From the NCBI GenBank assembly GCA_025174535.1, contig JALBUN010000045.1, positions 1,674,001 through 1,738,000 on the forward strand: a stretch of 64,000 nucleotides of DNA, written 5' to 3'. Position numbers and translations under genes: made by a program. Position 1 is the stretch's first letter; the number at the start of each line of letters is the position of its first letter. A model generated the notes under the pieces. It ran no database searches. It was not told where the DNA came from and saw only the letters and a list, made by a program, of their open reading frames with translations. This DNA is from Cantharellus purpuraceus (taxonomy: Eukaryota > Basidiomycota > Agaricomycetes > Cantharellales > Hydnaceae). Shown in pieces: positions 22,691 through 33,472 of the stretch.

Positions 22691-24103
22691 TGTATGGGAA
22701 CCACCTTTTCCTTATCAAATTCCATTTATGCAGCACCAATGTGCTATTCTTTGCTTTTCCATTCCTAAATATCAGCATATATTTGATGCTTGTACCTGGA
22801 ATGGACTTATTCAAATATTCTCTAATTTTTCATATTTTTTCAGGAATATTCCATGCAGAACTCAGCCCAGAATCATTTATTTCTGCTGTGCTACAGTTGT
22901 GGACCCATAGGCGCCCACAAACCTTCGCACAGCCGGCTATCCACCTTTGGACCAGGCATTCAGCCTGAATTCAAGCTCAGATGTCTCTGATCAATAAATA
23001 TTCTCTAACTTGACAACCACAGCCTCTCAGGGCACTATTTTCCATGCAGATCATCACCTGACATGTGGCTATCCATGGCTGTCCAAACCAGTGCAGAAAC
23101 AGGGTGGGCACCCTTCTTTTTGCCTGATCAGTGCCTAGTTCAGGGATCAAATCAGGTGATTGCCTTGGAATATTCTACCCTTTCCATAACATTCTAGCTG
23201 TTTCCTTCTATTATTAGATAGAACATTCCAGAACCATTATTCAGCTCCTGATCAGTGTTAGTCCAGTGATCAGAACCTGTGATTGGCTTGGAATATTCTA
23301 CCCCTTTCTTCCACCTTCCACAACCTTCCAGTAGTTTCCATCTATTAATAGGGAGAATATTCCAGAAGCATTAGTCAGCCCCTGTAAATACAATATATAA
23401 GGAGGTCATTCTGCCTCTGAAATAGTAACATATTCAACCTATTCTACCCATCTTCTGCACACCAGTGTGACTAGAGTGACATACAGTGTCATCCTCTATA
23501 TCTCAGTAACTGTTGATTACCAGTTCAAGGATCTTTTACAGTTGTGTAACTGTACTTGATTGCACTCAAAGTAGTGATATTTCTGCTTTGGGTGTGAGTG
23601 TAGTATCTGCCTCACATGACTACGAATCTACAGGGTGAGATTGTCTGTCAATAGTCCTGCCATTAGTGCTCTTGTTTAAGTAACTAGTGTGTACTGCCTT
23701 TGCAGAGCATTAGAATCTTGAACTCATGTGAAGCAGTTGCTAGACTACTTCACACGTTGCTGTTACCCGCTTCTGAGTGCCACTGGTTGGATGGTTGGAT
23801 TCATCCACCTACTTCCTTTAGCCTCTAAGTGCATTCCCCTCTTTTTGGAATATCTGGACCCCTAAGCATCCGTGAACTCTAGACTCTGGAAGTCTTATTC
23901 ATTTCTTGCTGCTAAGAAACGTATTACCTTTCTGCGTATAGTCTGCATTGACCAAAACAAAGGATTGTAACCAAAGTACAAACATTAAATTGTTTCTGGA
24001 GTTGTGCTGCAGTAGGGTTTGATATTCTTCTCAGCTGTTCATTCATGGAATTGTGGTGAGTTAGAGTTTGCCCTAACACCATAATTTTGCAGGTTCCAAA
24101 ACA
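22691..24103 (+). repeat. Repeat E copy 1 (1413 bp, LTR-like), left border of the inversion
   Basis: Runs TGTATGGGAACCACC to GGTTCCAAAACA with TG/CA ends and a TATA box AATATATAAGG near 23395. A near-identical inverted copy lies at 43901-45324. It codes for nothing recognisable. It looks like a solo long LTR or small non-autonomous LTR element. Left flank GTGAC and right flank GTAGC do not match each other; each matches a flank of the other copy instead. Confidence 0.85.
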
Positions 24104-24202
24104 GTAGCCATAGTCATTCAATTTTGGTAATGGACCATAAAGTCCATACCTATCAATTGCCAGGGCTGCTCCAGTACTGGCAAGCTATGAAGAAGCCCTA
24201 TG
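24104..24202 (-). pseudogene. Gypsy-B-1 integrase fragment between repeat E and fold-back element
   Basis: On the minus strand it reads IGLLHSLPVLEQPWQLIGMDF and then NDYGY, the linker between the zinc-binding region and catalytic core of the Gypsy-B integrase. It continues in protein terms into 45325 (YLLVVIDCFTS) once the inversion is undone, and backward into 25321 once the fold-back element is removed. Confidence 0.8.
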
Positions 24203-25315
24203 ATGCTTGTTCAGAAATACAACAAATATGTATATACAACCTATTTTCCTCAAATTTTACACAACACACTTAGATTAAAACTTATTTTCATATTTCAACA
24301 TGATTCTCAAATTTTATACTAGATTAAAAACATATTTTGATATTTTGGCATAATTCTCAAAAATAATTGTTTTTTTCCCCATTTAGTGGTGGCAACTCTC
24401 TTGAGGGAACATCCAAATATCATTGATTCTTTCTTATACAATACTTGTAACATAATTTGAACTACCTTTAATCCCCACCTGGTATTTGTATATCTAAATA
24501 ACCTATATAATACCAATTATATTAATACATACATTACTGTTATATTCATATAAACAGTTATGTTCATCTCAACCAAATGTCTTATCTTTTAAAGTTTATT
24601 AAAATATAGAATATATGTTTATATTTATGAAAATTTCACACATCTGAAATCTTTGAAGATTTTCAAATTGTAACTCCCTGGCTTTATGTATCATTGAAAT
24701 TCTTATACATCAGAATAGTGTATAAGACGCTTGTTCGGAATCATGTCAGTATACAATATTCTGATGTATAGGAGATATACATCAGGATTTCAATGATACA
24801 TAAAGCCAGGGAGTTACAATTTGGATATCTTAAAAGATTTCGGATGTGTGAAATTTTCATAAATATAAACATATATTCTATATTTTAATAAACTTTAAAA
24901 GATAAGATATTTGGTTGAGATGAACATAATTATTTACATGGATATAATAGGAATGTATGTATTAATATAATTGGTATTATATAGGGTATTTAGATATACA
25001 AATACCAGGTGGGGATTAAAGATAGTTCAAATTATGTTACAAGTATTGTATAAGAAAGAATCAATGATATTTGGATGTTCCTTCAAGAGAGTTGCCACCA
25101 CTAAATGGGGAAAAAACAATTATTTTTGAGAATTATGCCAAAATATCACAATATGTTTTAATCTAGTATATTGTGTAAAATTTGAGAATCATGTTGAAAT
25201 ATGAAAATAAGTTTGAATTGAAGTGTATTGTATAAAATTTGAGGAAAATAGGTTGTATATACGTATTTGTTGTATTTCTGAACAAGCGTCTAATGACATG
25301 ATTCCAAACAAGCAT
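24203..25315. mobile_element. Fold-back element: 1.1-kb near-palindrome with 5-bp TSD
   Basis: Two arms of roughly 500 bp are inverted copies of each other around a short centre near 24730-24750. Outer ends read ATGCTTGTTCAG and, on the other strand, ATGCTTGTTTGG. CTATG flanks both sides (24198-24202 and 25316-25320). Removing the element with one CTATG restores the Gypsy-B integrase reading SMKKPIGLLHSLP. It is AT-rich, lacks coding capacity, and the end motif ACGCTTGTTC recurs at the centre and just inside the right end. It would form a long hairpin when single-stranded or transcribed. Confidence 0.8.
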
Positions 25316-26137
25316 CTATGGGTTTCTTCATACTGTCTCTATTCATTTGGCACTTCACACACAAAGTGCAGAATGATTCAACATTGGTGGTCATGTCTGG
25401 CCACCAGTACAACCATTGAATGTAATTTGCAGTCTTTAGTTGACCAAAATGGCCAACTACTTGGTGCGCATGGTCGATTATTATCTCAACCAGCCTCCTC
25501 CCCTTCAGGAATGCTGAGCAGGGTATACAGATGACATCACATTTGTATAGATTTTTGGTCCATATTAGACCATCACACACACCAAATTGTGCATGCTCTT
25601 TAGGTGCTTCCAGCACCTTAGAAAGGACAGTATCCTTTCTATATGTGCCTTGTACAATCTGCACAAGGTTGATCCCATGCTCAACATGGAGTCGCAATGG
25701 TGTTCCATCATCATCTGATGACATCACTCCAATGTCCTCTATTTCTGTAGAGGAATTAGAACCATCATCCAACGATCCTGTCCAAACATCGAGTGCTTCA
25801 GCTTCTAGCACTCTGTTTTCTTTTTTCTCAAGCAGTTGCCTTTGAGTGACTGCTGCTGTCCTGATCTCATCAAACTGTTCTGTGGGAGCAGTTCCCCTTC
25901 AGGGTTGAGACATACTCATGTAGATGTAGTTGGGATGACTCTCTGTTGGGGAGTCATCAGCATAGTAGCATGACAGACAGTCTGCTACTTTGTTCTCTAC
26001 CCCATCTACATGCAGGGTAGTAAAGTTGAAATGGGATAAGAACTCCCACCACCTAATCTGTCTGGGAGACAGGTTCTTTTGGGTCTTGAAGTATTCAAGA
26101 CCCTTGTGGTCAGTTACTAGGATGAACTTTCATCCTA
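25316..26137 (-). pseudogene. Gypsy-B-1 RNase H C-terminus and integrase zinc-binding region
   Basis: On minus it reads FILVTDHKGLEYFKTQKNLSPRQIRWWEFLSHFNFTTLHVDGVENKVADCLS (cited in part as ILVTDHKGLEYF and VENKVADCLS), then VGHFGQLKTANYI and FCTLCVKCQMNRDSMKKPI, the HHCC integrase region. It is the continuation of 34076-34453, from which it is separated by Gypsy-A-2. Several breaks occur near 25850. Confidence 0.82.
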
Positions 26138-26664
26138 TGTTATGACTATATTCATTAACGCCCAGATCCCTGTCTGATCCACTCAGATCCCCACGCATAT
26201 AAAATCTATACTCCATTTGGAAACTGCCACGTCTCCATCTACCTGTCCGATTGTCACCGCCGATTCCACCCATCCATCTCCGGTTCCGATTGATGCATCA
26301 GCATCACCATAGGAACCTGGACATCCATCCCCATCGGACTCAGACATACTCATGTAAGGCAATTGGCCTTGGAGACCCATCACCAGAGTAATTATTATTA
26401 GATTTCGAATATGTATTTAAGTTGCCCAACTGGGGACTTCATTCCCCAGTTTGAATATCGAATCACACCTAGTTCCTAAGTCTGATCCTAACTCTCTAAG
26501 TTGTACTCCATCTCCAAAATCTCAGACACCGGTATTAGTGAGGGCGCAGCACATAAGCTGAAGCCAAGTCCATTCCGACCCCCACAACATACCCAACTCC
26601 TTCTCTGACTCCGACCAAACCTCCAACCCAATCTCTGACCCCCAATCGGACCTAGTGCGTAACA
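26138..26664 (+). repeat. Gypsy-A-2 5' LTR (527 bp)
   Basis: TGTTATGACTATATTC to CTAGTGCGTAACA. It contains one unit of CCGACCAAACCT where the 3' LTR has nine. A 20-bp segment (TTCCACCCATCCATCTCCGG region) present here is absent from the 3' LTR. Confidence 0.9.
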
Positions 26665-26741
26665 GTATATTCGAACTGCCATACTCACTCCTACCAATGC
26701 CATGATCCACCACCAATTCCAAACGTGCATGAACCGTCAAG

Positions 26742-28100
26742 GTGTCTGCTCCCAGCATTGACACCATCCCTGAGGTCATTGAAGAACCAATGGACCACAT
26801 AGAGGCTGTCAATGAAGAAGATGACACTCTGCCCTCTCCAAATCTGGTGCAAGCCATCTCCCTGCTTGCCAGCAGCATCCATAACCCACAAGCCCCTAAG
26901 TCCTGGACCAAGGTCCGAGAACCCAACCCCTTCGATGGCTCTGATCCACGAAAGCTCCAGCCGTTCTTGGTGCAATGCCGGTTGAACTTCTGCAACCGCC
27001 CCGATGCGTTCACATCCAATCGGGCAAAGGTCACCTTCGCCATGTCCTATCTCAAGGGCACCACACTGGACTACGAGCCAGCGCTCATGGACGACTCTGA
27101 TGAGCTGATATGGTCAGATGACTACTCTGACTTCATCTCCAAACTTCGGACCAATTTCAGTCCTTACAACCCCGAGGCCAATGCTGAGAACGAACTCGAT
27201 TGACTTCAGATGAAGGAAAATCACAAAATCGCAAAATACATTGTGAGCTTCCAGCAGCTAGCTCTGAAAGTCCAATGGGGCGATGCCACACTCTGATGCC
27301 AATTTTACGTTGGTCTCCCATCCCGCATCAAGGATGAGATATCACACATTGGTAAGCCAGATACTTTGGTTAACCTTTGCAAGCTCACCCAATCTATCAA
27401 TGCCCGTTATTGGGAACGTCAATCTGAGGTCTCCCATGAAAATTCAGCTAACAACAAATCAGACAAATCATCAGACAAGACCCCAAAGTCCAACAAGGGG
27501 TCCGATAAGAAGACTACTACCAACTCAGGCCAGAAGTCAAACATGGGTAATGCTGCCACTTCCAGTTCCAGTCAGAACAACTCCGGCACCAGCAATAACT
27601 CCGGAGCTCGCAAGAGTACTCCGGACCTCTCCACCAAGCTGGGGAAGGACAGAAAACTTACCCAGCAGGAACGCCAGCGTCGCATGGACAACAACCTCTG
27701 TCTGTTCTGCGGAAAGCCTGGCCACCAAGCCAAGGATTGCAACAAGGCAACCTCGTCTGCAGCAAAGGCAAAGGGCTGTGCCGCCAATGCTGGGACAGAC
27801 AAGTCCGACGCTAAAGTGACAGACCCAAAAAAATAGTAAGCAGTCCTATAGCCTCCGTACAGGCTGAGGGCTGCGTTGGCACTCCCCATATGACAAACAA
27901 GGTCCACCTGAACACATCACTCTTTCCCACTCTGACTCCCTTACCCTCCTCATCTGCTCCAACTCCATTCCCAATACTGCTATCCAAGCATTAATTGACT
28001 CCGGTTCTACTCATTGTTTCCTCAATTCCTCTTTTTCCGATTTACATAAACTCCATACATACACCATAACTCTGATATCGCTCCAATTATTTGATGGCAC
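26742..28100 (+). pseudogene. Gypsy-A-2 gag and protease
   Basis: Gag core VREPNPFDGSDPRKLQPFLVQC and FAMSYLKGTTLDY, zinc knuckle CLFCGKPGHQAKDC, then protease IQALIDSGSTHCFLNSSFSDL near 27985-28040. TGA stops at 27201-27203 and 27294-27296 replace CGA codons that are intact in Gypsy-A-1. A run of seven A before 27834, against eight in Gypsy-A-1, shifts the frame at DPKK. GTG stands where a start codon might be, and no clear ATG is visible. Confidence 0.85.
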
Positions 28101-28206
28101 TACTAATGCTGTTATTTCATGAGCTATAGATCTGTCTATCTGTTTTTCTGTTGGAGAAATCCAGAACCTTACATTCTATGTTACTCCGCTTGACTCCAGC
28201 TGTTCT

Positions 28207-31200
28207 GTGGTTCTTGGACATAACTGGCTCACCTGCTACAATCCATTGATTGACTGGGCATTGGGCCATATCACATTCCATTCCCCAGTACAGGCTGTGT
28301 CATCCCTGATGTCACCAGCAACTTTAGGTGCGAAACTATCTTCTGCCTCCGCTGACTCCACTCTGATAGATACTCCGTCTACCCCTCCATTTATATCAAT
28401 GGTGGACGCTATGGTCTTCGCCAGACCAAGCAAACTGGATGGCTCTCACACATTCCAAGTCCACCTCTCCGATCCGATATTCCTCGCTGCTTGTTCCGCC
28501 CAATCAACTCCACCAGACCTATCTATGGTTCCTAAGGAGTATCATGAGTTCACCGATGTGTTCAGCAAGTCTAAAGCCAACTCCCTAGCAGAACACCGAC
28601 CATATGATCTCAAGATTGAACTGGATGACAACTCCACCCCTCCGCTTGGCCCTATCCCAAAAAGAGCTACTAGTTCTCCAAACATTCATAGACGAGAACT
28701 TGGCCACAGGCTTCATCCACCCATCCCTATCACCCCATGGAGCTCTGGTCCTATTTGTCCACAAAAAGGACGGATCACTCCATCTATGCGTCGACTTCTG
28801 TGGACTTAACAAGATCACCAAGAAAGACCAATACCCAATTCCCTGCACCATGGACCTACTCAAGAGTCCTTGAAAGGCTAAGATCTATTCCAAAATAGAT
28901 CTCCAACATGCCTACCATCTAGTCTGCATCCGAGAAGGCGACGAATGGAAGACGACTTTCCACACACGATATGGATCTTTCAAATGGTGTGTCATGCCCT
29001 TCGGACTAACCAATGCTCCGGCCACCTTCCAGAGGTTCATGAATGATACCTTCACCAACCTCCTCGATGTAACTGTCCTTGTTTACTTAGACAACATTTT
29101 GGTATATTCAGACAACGAAGAAGAACATCAGACACATGTCCAAGAGGTACTCCGACGTCTCCAAAAACATGGCCTTTTCGCCCATGCTGACAAATGCGAA
29201 TTCCACTCTGACTCCATCGAGTATCTAGGCTATATCCTCTCCCTTCCAGGACTGACAATGTCCGATGACAAAATCAAAGTCATACAGGAATGGCCGGAAC
29301 CCCAGAAAGTCAAAGACGTACAGTCCTTCCTGGGGTTTGCCAACTTCTACCACCGCTTCATTTACGGCTACTCTGATGTCACCTTCCGCTCACCCGACTT
29401 ACTAGGAAGGGTACCCAATGGAATTTCACTGACAAATGTAGACAGAGTTTTGAGACCTTAAAAAGGCCTTTACTTCTGCTCTGATACTGACTCATTGGGT
29501 TCCAGATGTTCCTATCCTATTAGAAACCAATGCCTCCGACTATGCACTTGCTGCAATCCTGTCCATCATCTCTCCGGACGACGGACAAGTCCATCTGATC
29601 GCTTTTCACTCGTGTACATTTATGCCCCCCAAACTGAACTATGACGTCCATGACAAAGAGCTCCTTGCCATATATGAAGCCTTCTGGATATGGAGACACT
29701 ACCTTGAAGGCCCCTCCGATCTGGTGGACGACATAACTGACCACAAAAACTTGGAATACTTCTCCACAACGAAACTACTCACCTGGAGACAAGTCTGATG
29801 GTCCGAATACCTATCTCAGTTCAATCTCATTATCCATTTCCATCCAGGTCGACTTGGAGCAAAGCCTGACGTGTTAACTAGATGCTGGGATGTCTACCCT
29901 AAAGAGGGGAGTAGCGACTATGCCACTGTAAACCCACACAACTTTTGTCCTGTGTTCACTAATGAGCAGCTGGCATCGTCCCTACAGGCATCCACCCTCA
30001 TGACTCCCACCCTCTGAGCTGTCACTATTATGGACATCAACCAACTCTGCTCCAACATTCACTCATCACTCCAATCCAATCCTGTTGCAGTTGAACACTT
30101 GGACAACCCTTCTGATTCAAAGTGGTCACTTGACCCCAAAGGACACCTCCGACACAACGACTGGATATATGTCCCCAATGCCAACAGTCTCCGACTCCAA
30201 GTTTTGCAGTATTACCATGATCACCCAATTTCTGGCCATTTCGGGCAAAATCGCACACAAGGATTAATCCAATGAGACTATGTATGGCCAAAAATGCGAG
30301 AATACATTCAACACTACTGTAACTCCTGCACCACATGTATGCGATCAAAATCACAAAGGCACAAACCCTACAGAATGCTTAAGCAACTTCCGGTCCTGGA
30401 GCAACCATGGAACTCCATCTCCATGGATTTCATAGAGAAGCTCCCCCCATTGCTCAGATACAACACTATACTCGTGATTGTCGACAGGTTCACTAAACAG
30501 TCACTATTCATTCCGACACATGACACCATCACCTCTGCCTCACTAGCTAAGTTGTTTGTTCTCCACATATTCTCTAAACATGGAGTCCCATCGCATGTCA
30601 TGTCCGATCGGGGCTTGGAGTTCATGTCCTCCTTCTTCCACACATTAGGAAAGGCTCAACATGAAACTTCATTTCACCTCTGGATACCATCCCGAAGGAG
30701 ATGGACAAACGGAACGAATGAATCAATCCCTGGAACAATATCTCTGAGTCTATTGTAACTATCAACAGGACAACTGGGCTGACCTACTTCCAATCGCAGA
30801 ATTTGCCTACAACAATGCTCCAAATGTGACTACTGGCATCTCTCCGTTCTTTGCTAATAAAGGCTATCATCTGAACATCTCCGTTCACCCTGAGAAAGAA
30901 CTTGCCTCCACCAAAGCCTGCCAATTCATAACCGACCTCGATCAACTACACCAACATCTCTGAGAAACCATCTCCGATGCCCAGAAACAATATCAAGTCT
31001 CCGCAGACCAACGCCGCATTCTGGCTCTGGACCTGCAAATCAGAGACAAAGTATTCATTAAGGCCGAACATTTCTGGACCACCTGTCCATCGAAGAAACT
31101 CTCTGAGAAATACTTAGGTCCTTATGAGGTCATTGCTCACGCAGGCAGCAGGTCCTTCACCCTCCACCTCCCAGACCACTTCCGAGCAGTTCATCCAGTC

Positions 31201-31499
31201 TTCCATATATCAATGCTCGAACCTGCTACTACAAATGAGATCTCCGCTCACACACAACCTCCACCTCCCCTGATCATCATGAAGGAGATAATGAATATGA
31301 GATATCTGAGATCCTGGACTCAAAGATCAACTGTCGATACAAGTGCAAGCTCCAGTACTTAGTCAAATGGACTGGATATGAAGGCACCGACAAAGAGTCC
31401 TCATGGATCTCTGCGTCCGAACTTGATCATGCATCTGAATCCATCTCTGACTTTCACTCCACTTATCCAGACAAACCTGGCCCTCTTATGAATCTTTAA
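28207..31499 (+). pseudogene. Gypsy-A-2 pol: reverse transcriptase, RNase H, integrase, chromodomain
   Basis: Linker VLGHNWLTCYNPLIDW, then reverse transcriptase [44 protein letters not shown] and catalytic YLDNILVYS (usual YLDD is YLDN). RNase H follows with ETNASDYALAAIL, YDVHDKELLAI and DHKNLEYF. Integrase shows HPISGHFGQN and CNSCTTCMRSK (HHCC), FIEKLPPLLRYNTILVIVDRFTKQ and HVMSDRGLEFMSSF (catalytic Asp residues), with the Glu region frame-shifted near 30660. The C-terminal chromodomain reads KCKLQYLVKWTGYEGTDKESSW, ending at TAA 31497-31499. Most in-frame stops are TGA at positions where relatives have Arg (for example before DYVWPKM). Confidence 0.9.
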
Positions 31500-31651
31500 G
31501 TTTGATTACTAATGCTAATTCTATTATTCCGCATCGTCATTTTATTACAAGTCACAAGGGAAATTACAAGTCTGCCCAAAAAACTCTGAAGGAATCACTC
31601 CACCTCATTTTTCTCCGCTCCAAAATTTATAATCATTTTCATTTTCATTTT

Positions 31652-33331
31652 TTATACATTGTGTTTCCTTTTCCCCTTCCCCTTGTCTACCTCAGGCTCC
31701 ATCTCCAACTCATCATCACTCTCTACATCCGACACCCAAGCTTTCTCATCCCCCATGTCCGAATCCTCATCCAAAGGGGCCATGAACTTCCACAGCCGAT
31801 GTAACTCAGCTGTCCACCAACCCTCCAGAACCTCCTTCCATTTCATTGTCTTCACCAAGTCCACTAGCAACCCCTCCATCCGCTGGAGGTGCTCCAACTG
31901 CAGGTTAACCAGCCAGATAAGCTGGCCCATGGTACTATTGGGTGCAGAGATGTGCCCCGCACCTGCACCGGTTGTTGCCCCTTCCGATCCGACACCGCTA
32001 CCCCCAGCTGCCACAGCACCCATCTCCATCTGCCGCTTTTTGGTTGGATGACCTTCCGATTCTTTCTCCACCCCTCCTTGTACCACTAGTCAGGGCTTGA
32101 TGCTCCAACTCCGGGGATTGAACTTTCCATCAATCCTACACCCTCCTTTCCAACCCTGACAATGATTGCAGGACCAAAGGCGGCGAGTTGGGCCGGTAGG
32201 CCACACACACTCCACACCTGCATCGCGACACAAGTTGCAAATTACACTGGGCCCACCGAATGGCTCTGTTGGAGCCAGAGCCTTGGGTGGTCTGCTCCTT
32301 CTTGACATGGCCTCCAAGTGTTCCCTCTCCTCCTCCTTGTCCTGCTGTTCAGCTGCCGCCTTCTCCATCTTGTGCTTGTGAAGCTGGATCACCGACCTAG
32401 TGACATGCAGCTCCTTCTTACAGGTCACCAACATGCGACTCTCTGCCTTGCACCATATGACCCTCTGATCCGCCTCCCGCTTCTCCGTATCAGCACTCGG
32501 GTGCGCCTTCAATGAAAAGATCGTGACCTCGAGGTTCTTCTTGGTGGTAGCAGCATAAAGCTCCACTCATTTTTGAGCCTCGACTGTGGCTACCCAAGCC
32601 ATCTCCTTGTAGCAATTTGAGGTTGGATCCGGCTCTGCATCCATCCCAACATCCACACCCGCCTCGGGCTCTGCATTTGTGTCAAGCTCCATATTGGCAT
32701 CAGGATCCGCCTCCACCTTGGCCCTCTCTGCCTCCACCACTTCATCTTCCTCAGCTGCACCCAACCCAAATAATGGCCGTGACCGCAGACATAACGGCGA
32801 GTCCACTGCAGGGACAGTTGTCAGACAAGTTGTCTCCATCCACGTAATGGAGATGATGGCAACCTCGGGGGTCCCTGCCCATATTGGCACACTCGGACTT
32901 CCTGGGTGGCTGGTCACCCCTGCCCCGGTCACCTCCTCCTCTACCTCCATGGTGGCTTCTAGCTCGTGTGCCTGCTCCTCCACTTCCTTCAGTCCTGCGG
33001 CCTCCATCATGGCCGCAAGTTCCTTGACCCTGTGGGCTCGCTTAGCTCTCGCTTCCTCCTCTTTCCTTCTCCATTCTGTCTCCGCCTCCTCTTTCCTTCT
33101 CTGTTCTGCCTCCTCCTCCTCCTTCTGTCTCTGTTCTGCCTCCTCCTCCTTCCATCTCCATTCTGCCTCCTCCTCCTCCTTCTGTCTCCATTCCACCTCC
33201 TCCTCCTCCTTCCATCTCCGTTCTGCTTCCTCCTCCTCTTTCCATCTCTGCTCCTCTTCCTCTTCCTTCCATCAGGCCAAGAGCAACTGCTCAAGCTCAG
33301 CCACGCTCATGCTTGCCAAAGGGTTTGACAT
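31652..33331 (-). pseudogene. Gypsy-A-2 antisense accessory ORF: acidic coiled coil plus six-cysteine cluster
   Basis: About 560 residues on the strand opposite to gag-pol, ending 152 bp from the pol stop (convergent) and starting about 140 bp from the 3' LTR. A TATA box TATAAAAGG (33370-33362) precedes the ATG of MSNPLASMSVAELEQ. Order: Glu/Arg/Lys coiled coil built from KEEEEAE-like repeats; a Pro/Thr region with PLFGLGAAEEDE; a second helical region ending REHLEAMSRRSR; then a cluster at about 32239-32138 with spacing C-x2-C-x6-C-x12-C-x2-C-x6-C, the spacing of fungal Zn(II)2Cys6 domains, though with few basic residues; then a Gly/Ala region, WLVNLQLEHLQRMEGLL and a very acidic tail with nuclear-type basic ending KGKGKRKHNV. 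Stops interrupt it near 33275, 32570 and 32089. Function unknown. Confidence 0.75.
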
Positions 33332-33361
33332 CGTTGAGGATAAGACCTCAATCATGCCCCT

Positions 33362-33370
33362 CCTTTTATA
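33362..33370 (-). promoter_or_regulatory. TATA box of the Gypsy-A antisense ORF
   Basis: TATAAAAGG on the minus strand about 30 bp before the antisense ORF start. The same motif in the same place occurs in Gypsy-A-1 (15721-15730) and Gypsy-A-3 (about 54325-54336), which supports a real antisense promoter inside the element. Confidence 0.6.
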
Positions 33371-33472
33371 TGTCTCCAGACCCCCAGTATAACTCTGACT
33401 GCACCCAACCGTCTCACCTATTCAATCCATGGACATGAGGCCTCAGGGGCTCAGCCTTAAATGGAGAGATAC

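Noticed and set aside
22741..22968. Hydrophobic 75-codon frame, also found at 45325-45047
   Set aside because: It lies inside repeat E, and the two copies are near-identical because they are recent duplicates; identity is no evidence for coding.
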